Source of the DNA: UBA5070 sp035352895 | Lineage (GTDB): Bacteria > Fibrobacterota > Fibrobacteria > UBA5070 | Direction of reading: 5' to 3' | Assembly (NCBI GenBank): GCA_035352895.1 | Contig: DAOPYN010000001.1 | Coordinates: 124,001 to 188,000, forward strand | DNA: 64,000 bases | Shown: positions 57,733 to 64,000 of the stretch, piece after piece | Layout of the letters: every line of letters begins with the position of its first letter | How positions within the stretch are numbered: the first letter of the stretch is position 1 | Made by a program: the position numbers and the translations under genes | Notes under the pieces: model-generated | Databases searched by the model: none | What the model was told of the DNA's origin: nothing | Seen by the model: the letters and a program-made list of their open reading frames with translations, nothing else

Positions 57733-59808
57733 ATGATCCACTCGATCCTGCTGCTTCTGGTCGGCGCCGCGTCGACTCCCCATGTCCAGGTCTCGCTGGT
57801 CGCCGAGCCGGTTTCCGCCCAGCCCGGGAAGTCGTTGTCGGTGGCGCTCCGCCTCGTTCCCGAGCCGGGATGGCATTTCTACTGGACCAATCCCGGCGAT
57901 GCCGGCGTTCCCCCTTCGGTGGCCTGGAAGACCCTCTCGGGAGTGGGGAAGGTGGATTCCCTGCAGTGGCCTGTTCCCGAAACCATTCCGGTGGATCCCC
58001 TGATGACCTACGGGTACCATGGGGAGACGCTGTTGCCGTTTTCCGTCCAGGTGGATCCCGCCGCCAAGGGGAAGGTGCGGTTGTCCGGGAGCGCCAAGTG
58101 GCTGGAATGCAAGGAAATCTGCGTCCCCGGCAAGGCCGAGCTGGACCTGGAACTTCCCGTGGCCGCTTCCGAGGGGGCACCCGACGCGCGTTGGCAGGCG
58201 CTCTTCGCCAAGGCACGCGGGGCTCTTCCCGCCGCTCTGGACGGCTGGACCTTCCGGGCGGTCTGGACCGATTCCTTCCTGGTGGTCTCCGGCAAGGGCG
58301 CGGCGCCGCTTCCCGCTGGATTGCGGTTTTTCCCCCTGCAGACCGCCGTGGCGGACAATCCTTCTCCCCAGCAGTACCAGGCCACGCCTGACGGATTCCG
58401 TCTCACCATCCGCCGCGACGTGGTGGAACGCCGCATTCCGGACACCCTGCGCGGGGTGCTCGTTCCTTCGTCGCCCTGGAAGGGACATCCCGGCGTGAAG
58501 CTGGATGCGCCCCTGGGCAAGGCGTCGGCATCGGATACCCTTCCGGTCGCCTCGCCGCCCGCCAAGGGCGCGCAAGTGGAGGGGGGATCGGAATCGGGCC
58601 TGTGGAAGGCCCTTTTTTTGGCCTTCCTGGGAGGGATGATCCTCAACCTGATGCCGTGCGTGCTTCCCGTGCTCTCGCTGAAGGTGCTGGATCTGGCGGG
58701 CAAGGGTGGACAGGACCGCCGGGTCGCCCTCGCCCACGGAGCGGTGTATTCCCTGGGCGTGGTGGCGAGCTTCCTGGGCTTGGCCGCGGTGCTCCTGGTC
58801 CTGCGCGCCGGCGGTGAATCGCTGGGCTGGGGATTCCATCTCCAGTCCCCCCAGGTGGTGGCGGCTCTCTCTCTTCTGATGGCCCTGATCGCCATGAACC
58901 TGTGGGGGCTGTTCGAGGTCGGCACCTTCCTCGCCTCCAAGGTGGGCGGCGTCGAGTCGCGGGGATGGGCCGGATCGTTCCTCACCGGAGTCACCGCGAC
59001 CCTGGTGGCCTCGCCCTGCTCCGCGCCGTTCATGGGCACCGCCCTGGGGTACACGCTCGCGCTTCCCGCCTGGCAGACGCTTCTTGTCTTCTTCGCGCTG
59101 GGGCTGGGAATGGCCCTGCCCTACCTGGTCCTTTCCGCGGTGCCGCGCCTTCTGGCCTGGATCCCGAAGCCCGGGGCCTGGATGGAGACCCTCAAGCAGG
59201 GCTTGGGCTTCGCGATGGCCGCCGCCGCGGTCTGGCTGGGCTGGCTGGTGGGACGACTGGCCGGTTCCGATTCCCTTGCCATGGTGGCGGCGACCTGGGT
59301 GGTCGTGGGTCTGGGGGGATGGATCCTGGGGCGCTACGCCCTGGGGCATCGCGCGCCAGGTACGCGTTGGGCGGCCCGAGGAGCGTTCGTGGCCTGCCTC
59401 GCCCTGGCAGGATGGGGCATCGCTTCCGGCGTGGGGGGATCGCCACGGCCGGACCAGGCGGAGTCGTCCACCCAGGAGCTGTTCCGGGAAGGGACGCTGC
59501 AGGAACTTCGCGGATCGGGCAAGCCGTGGTTCCTGTACTTCACCGCCGATTGGTGCACCACCTGCCTGGTCAACGAGGGGACGGCCCTGCACCGTCCCGC
59601 GGTCCGACGGAAACTGGAGGAACGGGGGGTGCGGGTCGTCAAGGCCGACTGGACCGCGCGGGATTCGATCATCGGCGTGACCCTGGCTTCCTTCGGGCGG
59701 CAGGGAGTTCCCTACTACGTGCTTTCCGACGGGATCACCGAACGGGTCCTGCCGGAAATCCTCACCGAAGGGATGGTGCTTTCCGCGCTGGATTCCCTGG
59801 CGCGCTGA
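57733..59808 (+). CDS. DsbD/ScsB-like thiol:disulfide interchange protein
   Basis: This 691-residue membrane protein carries reducing power from cytoplasmic thioredoxin to the periplasm. After a short signal peptide, residues ~20-260 form the DsbD-alpha-like domain with WLECKEICVPGKAEL (Cys-x3-Cys near 124-128). The membrane core (~290-590, eight segments) has the two redox cysteines in NLMPCVLPVLSLK (near 307) and ASPCSAPFMGTALG. The C-terminal thioredoxin-like domain has FTADWCTTCLVNE near residue 607. All three Cys pairs are present. This is the ScsB-like subgroup. It ends 3 bases before the converging bioC gene. Confidence 0.92.
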   Translation: MIHSILLLLVGAASTPHVQVSLVAEPVSAQPGKSLSVALRLVPEPGWHFYWTNPGDAGVPPSVAWKTLSGVGKVDSLQWPVPETIPVDPLMTYGYHGETLLPFSVQVDPAAKGKVRLSGSAKWLECKEICVPGKAELDLELPVAASEGAPDARWQALFAKARGALPAALDGWTFRAVWTDSFLVVSGKGAAPLPAGLRFFPLQTAVADNPSPQQYQATPDGFRLTIRRDVVERRIPDTLRGVLVPSSPWKGHPGVKLDAPLGKASASDTLPVASPPAKGAQVEGGSESGLWKALFLAFLGGMILNLMPCVLPVLSLKVLDLAGKGGQDRRVALAHGAVYSLGVVASFLGLAAVLLVLRAGGESLGWGFHLQSPQVVAALSLLMALIAMNLWGLFEVGTFLASKVGGVESRGWAGSFLTGVTATLVASPCSAPFMGTALGYTLALPAWQTLLVFFALGLGMALPYLVLSAVPRLLAWIPKPGAWMETLKQGLGFAMAAAAVWLGWLVGRLAGSDSLAMVAATWVVVGLGGWILGRYALGHRAPGTRWAARGAFVACLALAGWGIASGVGGSPRPDQAESSTQELFREGTLQELRGSGKPWFLYFTADWCTTCLVNEGTALHRPAVRRKLEERGVRVVKADWTARDSIIGVTLASFGRQGVPYYVLSDGITERVLPEILTEGMVLSALDSLAR

Positions 59809-59811
59809 AGC

Positions 59812-60579
59812 TCACGAGGCAACCGCGAACCATGGTTTCCAGGTGATGGCGACTCCGCCGGGAACACCGCAGCGCTCTTCGATGCGCGCAAGGAGCCGCC
59901 TCAGCCCTTCCTTGCCCAGGGGCTTGCCTTGGGGGGGAGGACGGTTGGCGCCGCTTTCGCGAAGATGCGAGAGGAACGCACCGGCCGAGGGGTAGACCTC
60001 GATCCACTCCCGGGTGGCGATCTCCCATCGATCGAAACCGCAGTTCCCGAGCATTTGCGGAAGCCATGCAGGATCGTGGCCGGGTCCCTCGGGATAGGAA
60101 AATTCGTCCGAGCGGAGGATCGCGTCCAATTCGGGGAAGTGGTCGTGGCAGAAGCCGCCCACGGCCAGGCGACCGCCTGGAGCCAGGATCGCTCGGCAAG
60201 CCCGCAGGTGGGCGGGCAGGTCGGGGAACCACTGCACCATGGCGTTGGATGCGACCACGTCGAAGGGCGATTCCGCATGGCGGGGTTCCCTTCCGTCCAG
60301 CACTTCCCATCGCACACCCGGATGACCTTCCATCCGAAGTTCCGCTTCGCGCAGCATCGCCGTGGAAAGGTCCGTGGACAGGATCCGGGTCCGCGGATAC
60401 CGCTCGAGCAGAGCCTGCGTGAGATGCCCCGTGCCGGAGCCCAGCTCCAGGATCCTGGCCGGCTCCAGATGGATGGGCAACATCCCGGCCAGGGTGGCGG
60501 CCATGCGGGCCTGGACGGGGGTGACGCCGTGGTAGGTGGCGGCCGATCGCCCGAATCGTTTCGAACGCCAATCCGTCAC
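59812..60579 (-). CDS. bioC: Malonyl-ACP O-methyltransferase BioC
   Basis: The 255-residue SAM-dependent methyltransferase matches BioC, which methylates malonyl-ACP to begin pimelate synthesis for biotin. Visible are FGRSAATYHGVTPVQARMAATL at the start (the BioC-typical opening), ILELGSGTGHLTQALLERYP (SAM motif I), ILSTDLSTAMLREAE, FDVVASNAMVQWFPD and LAPGGRLAVGGFC. The GTG start (60579) overlaps the TGA of the BioH-like gene. The two form a minimal pimelate unit; bioF, A, D and B are not in the window. Confidence 0.9.
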   Translation of the reverse strand: MTDWRSKRFGRSAATYHGVTPVQARMAATLAGMLPIHLEPARILELGSGTGHLTQALLERYPRTRILSTDLSTAMLREAELRMEGHPGVRWEVLDGREPRHAESPFDVVASNAMVQWFPDLPAHLRACRAILAPGGRLAVGGFCHDHFPELDAILRSDEFSYPEGPGHDPAWLPQMLGNCGFDRWEIATREWIEVYPSAGAFLSHLRESGANRPPPQGKPLGKEGLRRLLARIEERCGVPGGVAITWKPWFAVAS

Positions 60580-61259
60580 AGGTCCGCCAACTCCTGCAGG
60601 ATGTTTCCGAAGGCCACGGGGTGGCGGAGGAACGGAACGTGTCCGGAACCCTCCGGGCAACGACGGGTGGCCTCCGCGGGGCAGGGACAGGGGGGCGATA
60701 TCTGGTCGTCCGGCGATACCGCCCAGAGCCTGCGAGGATGGAAGGCCCAGGGGGGGGGCCATCGGGTGGAAAGCAGGGCTACGAGCCCGCGCACCAGGCT
60801 CTCCTCTCCAAGCTCCATGGCCTGCGCGAGCCAAGCCTGGCGATGGAGTCCTTCCAGTCCCATCCGGGTGCCGAAATCCTCCAGGGTTCCCAACGGATCG
60901 GATTGCACGCGGCGGATCATGCGACGCAGCACCAGTGGACGCCAGGGGCCTTCTTCGGCGCAGAAGTCCAGGAAGGGGCAGACACTCAGGACAGCGATGC
61001 GATGTGGGACTTTCCCCTCGCGGAGGAGCCGCTCCACCAGAAGCGCCCCCAGCGACCATCCCACCAGGCAGGTTCCGTCCGGCGCATCCTCCACCAGTCG
61101 CTCCAGGCGCGTGGTGGATTCCAGTACCGCGTGGGAATCGATGAACCGGTGGTCGAATCCCGGGTACGAGGAGGCCAGGAGGCCATCCCAACACTGGAGG
61201 TCGGATGCCCAACCGCCGATCCAAAGAAGGGGACGGAAGGTCCCCGGTACCTGTTTCAC
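60576..61259 (-). CDS. bioH: Alpha/beta hydrolase, probable pimeloyl-ACP methyl ester esterase (BioH-like)
   Basis: The 227-residue hydrolase has the serine nucleophile in VGWSLGALLVERLL (near residue 73), an acidic residue in WAVSPDDQISP, and the catalytic His in GSGHVPFLRHP near the C-terminus. Its coupling with bioC indicates that it removes the methyl ester of pimeloyl-ACP, as BioH or BioG does; sequence alone would not fix the substrate. I start at GTG 61259 because TATGTT lies 7 bases upstream; ATG 61271 falls inside that promoter element and would add four residues. Confidence 0.8.
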   Translation of the reverse strand: MKQVPGTFRPLLWIGGWASDLQCWDGLLASSYPGFDHRFIDSHAVLESTTRLERLVEDAPDGTCLVGWSLGALLVERLLREGKVPHRIAVLSVCPFLDFCAEEGPWRPLVLRRMIRRVQSDPLGTLEDFGTRMGLEGLHRQAWLAQAMELGEESLVRGLVALLSTRWPPPWAFHPRRLWAVSPDDQISPPCPCPAEATRRCPEGSGHVPFLRHPVAFGNILQELADL

Positions 61260-61266
61260 GGGGCTC

Positions 61267-61276
61267 AACATATCTT
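61267..61276. promoter_or_regulatory. Overlapping back-to-back -10 elements
   Basis: The ten bases AACATATCTT hold TATGTT on the minus strand (61272-61267, 7 bases before GTG 61259) and TATCTT on the plus strand (61271-61276, 8 bases before ATG 61285). The hexamers share two bases, so RNA polymerase can hardly occupy both at once. Confidence 0.5.
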
Positions 61277-61284
61277 ATCTGGCC

Positions 61285-61962
61285 ATGCGTCGTGGGCTCC
61301 TGGTGATTTCCTGCTCCTTTCTGGGGCTTCTGGCTTCCTGCCGGGATCCCGGTCTGGATCATGCCAGGGAATTCCTGCAGCTGGAGGATTGGCCGCGGGC
61401 GACCCAGGTCTACGACCAGTGCGTCCAGCAGGATCCGCAAAGCGCCGAGGCTCGGCTGGGGTTGGCCATGGCCCGCCTGGGGTGGGTGCGGGAGAGAGCG
61501 CAGTTCGGGTTGGATTCGTTGGACGAATGGCTCCGGGTGGCGCGCGACCTGGCCATCGTGGAGCGATTGGATGCTTCGCAGAGCACCCGTTCGGATCGCG
61601 CCGACGCCTTGTATCGCGGGTCGCTCTGGCTCCAGTCCCACAGTCGTCCGGCTCGCGCGGAGGCGGTTGCCAAGCTCGCCCAGAAGGTGGATCCCGACCA
61701 CGCGCCCTCCGCCCAGTTCCTGGGCAATCTCGCCCGGGCACGCAACGAATCCACCGACGCGGAGCGCTGGTTCTCCCGCGCCTTGGCCGCCGATTCCGGA
61801 TTCCTGCCCGCCTACATGGGCCTGGCGGAGGTGGCCGTTTCGGAAAACGATCCGGAAGGCGCGATCCTCTATCTGCAGATGGGGTTGCGCCGGGATTCCA
61901 CCAACCAATGGTTCCGGGAGCGCGTGTCCAACCTGCGCGATTCCCTCGGATGGAAGGAATGA
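61285..61962 (+). CDS. Small TPR lipoprotein
   Basis: The 225-residue protein has a lipoprotein signal (RRGLLVISCSFLGLLASC, Cys19) and TPR-like pairs: HAREFLQLEDWPRATQVYDQCVQQDP, ARLGLAMARLGWV, and in the C-terminal half PSAQFLGNLARARNESTDAERWF and AYMGLAEVAVSENDPEGAILYL. It should sit in the periplasm or outer membrane. It is the first gene of an operon with a membrane kinase and an FHA-GAF protein and may be the sensor-side partner. TATCTT lies 8 bases before ATG 61285. The stop overlaps the kinase start codon. Confidence 0.78.
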   Translation: MRRGLLVISCSFLGLLASCRDPGLDHAREFLQLEDWPRATQVYDQCVQQDPQSAEARLGLAMARLGWVRERAQFGLDSLDEWLRVARDLAIVERLDASQSTRSDRADALYRGSLWLQSHSRPARAEAVAKLAQKVDPDHAPSAQFLGNLARARNESTDAERWFSRALAADSGFLPAYMGLAEVAVSENDPEGAILYLQMGLRRDSTNQWFRERVSNLRDSLGWKE

Positions 61963-63296
61963 AGGGGCTGCCGGCGGGTTTCACCTCGCCCATCCCCATG
62001 GGAGAAGGAGGCCAGGCGAGGGTTTTCCTGGCTTGGCAGGATGATCCCGGTCGATGGGTGGTGCTGAAGATCGCGCACCGGCTCATGGGTGATTCCCTGC
62101 GTCGCGAGGGAGAGCTCCTGTCCAGGCTGGGTGGAGGCGCGGCACCCGCCCTTTTGGGGCAGGATCTGTCTGCTCGGGAGCCGTGGCTGGCCATGACCTG
62201 GGTGGAAGGGGTGCCTCTGGATCGCCTGCCCGACGACCTTCCCGCCTCCGATCGTCGCGCCTTGTGCCTGCAGGCGGGACTGGCGGTGGCGCGATTGCAC
62301 GGGGCGAGGACCGTCCATGGGGATCTCGCCGCGGCGAACCTGGTGGCCAAGTCGCACGGCGAGGTGGTCGCGGTGGATTTCGGGTTGTCTCCGGCCTTGG
62401 GTTTGCCATCCACCTTGGAAGGAACCTGGGAAGTCCTGGCACCGGAACGTTTCGAAGGAGCCTCTCCGGATCCCCGCTGGGATGTCTTCGCCCTGGGGGT
62501 TCTTTCCTTGAGGTTGATCCGCGCGTTGCCGCCGGGCGAGCACACCCGGGATTCCTGGCGCGAACTCTGCGCTTCTGGGGAGCTGTCCCGATGGGCCCGC
62601 GGACGTTCCTGGACGCTGTCCCTCGCCTTGTCCCCGGACCCCTCGCTCCGGCCGGCGGATGCGGCCGAGTGGGTACGTCTATTGGAAAAGGAGTGGGGAG
62701 ATCCACCCTTCACGCCCGGCGTCCTGGCCGGATGCGTGACCCGGCATGTCGACGGCATGCTGGCTTCCGGGGTGGAGTTCGCACGGGGGCGCCGCGAGGC
62801 GGCCTGGGGCTGGCGGATCCAGCGGGAACGCATCGAACGATCCGACAACCCGGAACCCCTCCTGGCCGATCTCGCCAAGCTGCGCGCGATGGAGCGCAGG
62901 CCCGCTCGTGCTCTGTGGGCGGGAGTCGCCGCCCTGGTCGTGGCGATTCTCGTCGTCGGCGGTTGGTTGCTGTCCCGTCCGACGGACCGTCCGGAGGAGC
63001 TCCTCGGCGACGACTCCAAGCCATCGTGGAGCGCCGATTTCCCCGACTCCGAGACATCGATCTCCGATGTCCTGGTCTTCGATCCACCACCGCCGGGGGC
63101 GACCATTCTGGTGGATGGAATCCGTCGCCCGGTTCCTCCCGACGGATTCCTGCGCCTTCCGCCCGGGCGGCATCGCGTGGAATTGTCCGATTCCGCCGGG
63201 CGGCTCATGTTCGACACCCTTTGGAACGTGCCGCGCACCGCCCGCGCGAACATCGCCAAGCCGCCCCAGCGGGGCCAAGGAAGGAAGCATCCATGA
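61959..63296 (+). CDS. Membrane Ser/Thr protein kinase with C-terminal PEGA domain
   Basis: This 445-residue Hanks-type kinase has its kinase domain at ~10-270: glycine loop PMGEGGQARVF, Lys in WVVLKIAH, catalytic loop VHGDLAAANLV (HGD in place of HRD), DFG in VAVDFGLS, and APERFEGASPDPRWDVFALGV. A single membrane segment (WAGVAALVVAILVVGGWLL) lies near residue 325. After an acidic stretch a PEGA domain closes the protein (PGATILVDGIRRPVPPDG, LPPGRHRVELSD), facing the periplasm. I use ATG 61959, which overlaps the previous stop codon; ATG 61950 would add three residues. The neighbours suggest that the FHA protein downstream reads its phosphorylation. Confidence 0.88.
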   Translation: MKGLPAGFTSPIPMGEGGQARVFLAWQDDPGRWVVLKIAHRLMGDSLRREGELLSRLGGGAAPALLGQDLSAREPWLAMTWVEGVPLDRLPDDLPASDRRALCLQAGLAVARLHGARTVHGDLAAANLVAKSHGEVVAVDFGLSPALGLPSTLEGTWEVLAPERFEGASPDPRWDVFALGVLSLRLIRALPPGEHTRDSWRELCASGELSRWARGRSWTLSLALSPDPSLRPADAAEWVRLLEKEWGDPPFTPGVLAGCVTRHVDGMLASGVEFARGRREAAWGWRIQRERIERSDNPEPLLADLAKLRAMERRPARALWAGVAALVVAILVVGGWLLSRPTDRPEELLGDDSKPSWSADFPDSETSISDVLVFDPPPPGATILVDGIRRPVPPDGFLRLPPGRHRVELSDSAGRLMFDTLWNVPRTARANIAKPPQRGQGRKHP

Positions 63297-64000
63297 TCTC
63301 CGGATGGACCCTGGAAAACCGAAGCGGCAAGGGGAGCTTCGCTCTGGAGCGGAAACTGGTCCTCGTGGGCTCCGCGGCGGGATGCGACCTGCGTCTTCCG
63401 GACGTTGCGCCTCGTGAGCTACAGATCCTGTCCCTGCCGGGCAAGGTCGTGCTGGAGGCCCAGTCCAAGGGCGTGAAGCTCGATGGGGCGCCCCTGAAGA
63501 CCGGAGTGCCGCAAGATGCTCCGGAAGGAGGCCTGGTCACCCTGTCGGACGGATCCACCTGGGAGCTCCACCGTGCGCACCGGGGGAGCGGCGCGATCGA
63601 ACCGGTCCTGCAGGCGGTGGAGCTTCTGGTGGAATCGCCCGAACCTGCCGAGTGCCTGCCTCGATTGCTGGAGTTCGCAGCGGTGCACCTGGCCGCCGAC
63701 GAGGGGGTCCTGCTGGGTGGTGGGGAGACCAGCGACGTGGTCTCCACCTGGCCTGTGCAGCAGGAGGTCACCTACTCGAGGTCCGCCGTCCGGGCCGCAT
63801 TGGAGCGAGGGGGCGCAGTCCTCTGGGCCGAATCCGGCGAGGGCGACGCCCCGCTGGACGGCCCGTCCCTGACACGCTCGCAGATCCGTTCCATCCTCTG
63901 CGCCACCTTGAGGCTGCCCGACGACTCCTCCCCGCTGGGCTGCCTGTACCTGCATCGCAAGGCAAACGCTTCCGCGTTCTCCGAACAGGACCGATCGGGA
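63293..64000 (+). CDS. FHA-GAF domain protein, 3' end beyond the window
   Basis: The frame from ATG 63293 stays open for 236 codons to the window edge, so it is partial. ATG 63293 overlaps the kinase stop codon by four bases. Residues ~8-90 form a forkhead-associated domain (FALERKLVLVGSAAGCDLRLPD, then VTLSDGSTWELHRA); the usual RxS pair is weak. From about 105 a GAF domain begins (AVELLVESPEPAECLPRLLEFAA, VTYSRSAVRAALERGGAVLW, RSQIRSILCATLRLPDD, LGCLYLHRK). FHA-GAF is the front part of many sigma-54 activators in delta-proteobacteria-like genomes, so an AAA+ and DNA-binding part may follow outside the window. Confidence 0.8.
   Translation, partial: MISGWTLENRSGKGSFALERKLVLVGSAAGCDLRLPDVAPRELQILSLPGKVVLEAQSKGVKLDGAPLKTGVPQDAPEGGLVTLSDGSTWELHRAHRGSGAIEPVLQAVELLVESPEPAECLPRLLEFAAVHLAADEGVLLGGGETSDVVSTWPVQQEVTYSRSAVRAALERGGAVLWAESGEGDAPLDGPSLTRSQIRSILCATLRLPDDSSPLGCLYLHRKANASAFSEQDRSG

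Noticed and set aside
63293..64000. Treating the right edge as non-coding because the reading frame has no stop
   Set aside because: The frame is open for 236 codons with clear FHA and GAF features and an ATGA overlap with the kinase gene, so it is a real gene cut by the window end.
1..64000. tRNA, rRNA, CRISPR, insertion sequences and phage genes
   Set aside because: I looked for cloverleaf ends, conserved rRNA segments, regular repeat-spacer spacing and transposase or integrase motifs and found none.

Overview
The window is a high-GC chromosomal segment with about 50 tightly packed genes, many joined by ATGA or GTGA stop/start overlaps. I see no tRNA, rRNA, CRISPR array, transposase or phage gene. 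The gene content best fits the Fibrobacterota or a near relative. The pointers are a family 43 arabinanase with a CBM6-like module and a T9SS-like C-terminal sorting tail, a succinate dehydrogenase/fumarate reductase of the HSVCAQGG type, a methylmalonyl-CoA decarboxylase (succinate/propionate metabolism), and many exported TPR and beta-barrel proteins. This assignment is inference from gene content, not a phylogenetic test.

Layout. 1-4.4 kb: two unrecognised or weakly recognised genes that converge on a perfect palindrome, then a TPR/glycosyltransferase pair. 4.4-7.3 kb (minus): agmatine deiminase and a WcaJ-type sugar-phosphate transferase. 7.4-10.8 kb (plus): ndk-sdhA-sdhB with a strong terminator. 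10.8-12.7 kb: a second palindrome, panC, and scpB on the opposite strand. 12.8-25.7 kb (minus): a type VI secretion core operon in the order tssK-tssL-tssM-tssA-tssB-tssC-hcp-(terminator)-tssE-tssF-tssG. 25.8-35.2 kb (mostly plus): a divergent accessory block (barrel/FGE fusion, solute-binding-like protein, NlpC/P60 lipoprotein on minus, two small exported proteins) ending with clpV and vgrG. No tssJ and no PAAR gene was seen, so the accessory block is the natural place to look for a replacement outer-membrane anchor.

35.2-40.7 kb: a small exported protein, YceD/DUF177, a membrane glycosyltransferase, a metallophosphoesterase, an HDOD protein and a nitroreductase. 40.7-43.2 kb (minus): the arabinanase and a pirin. 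43.2-47.3 kb (minus): an overlapping glycosyltransferase - large glycoside hydrolase - EamA-type transporter unit. 47.3-54.1 kb (minus): recG, rlpA, a TPR lipoprotein and a barrel-SppA fusion. 54.1-57.7 kb (minus): a small membrane protein, thiE, a degenerate HD-GYP protein and a glycosyltransferase. 57.7-61.3 kb: DsbD-like reductase, bioC and a BioH-like hydrolase. 61.3-64 kb (plus): TPR lipoprotein, membrane Ser/Thr kinase with a PEGA domain, and an FHA-GAF protein cut by the window edge.

A recurrent regulatory feature is a -10-like hexamer (TATCTT, TAGAAT, TAGATT and similar) ending 6-8 bases before the start codon of at least ten genes that have no Shine-Dalgarno sequence. This suggests that leaderless mRNAs are common here.
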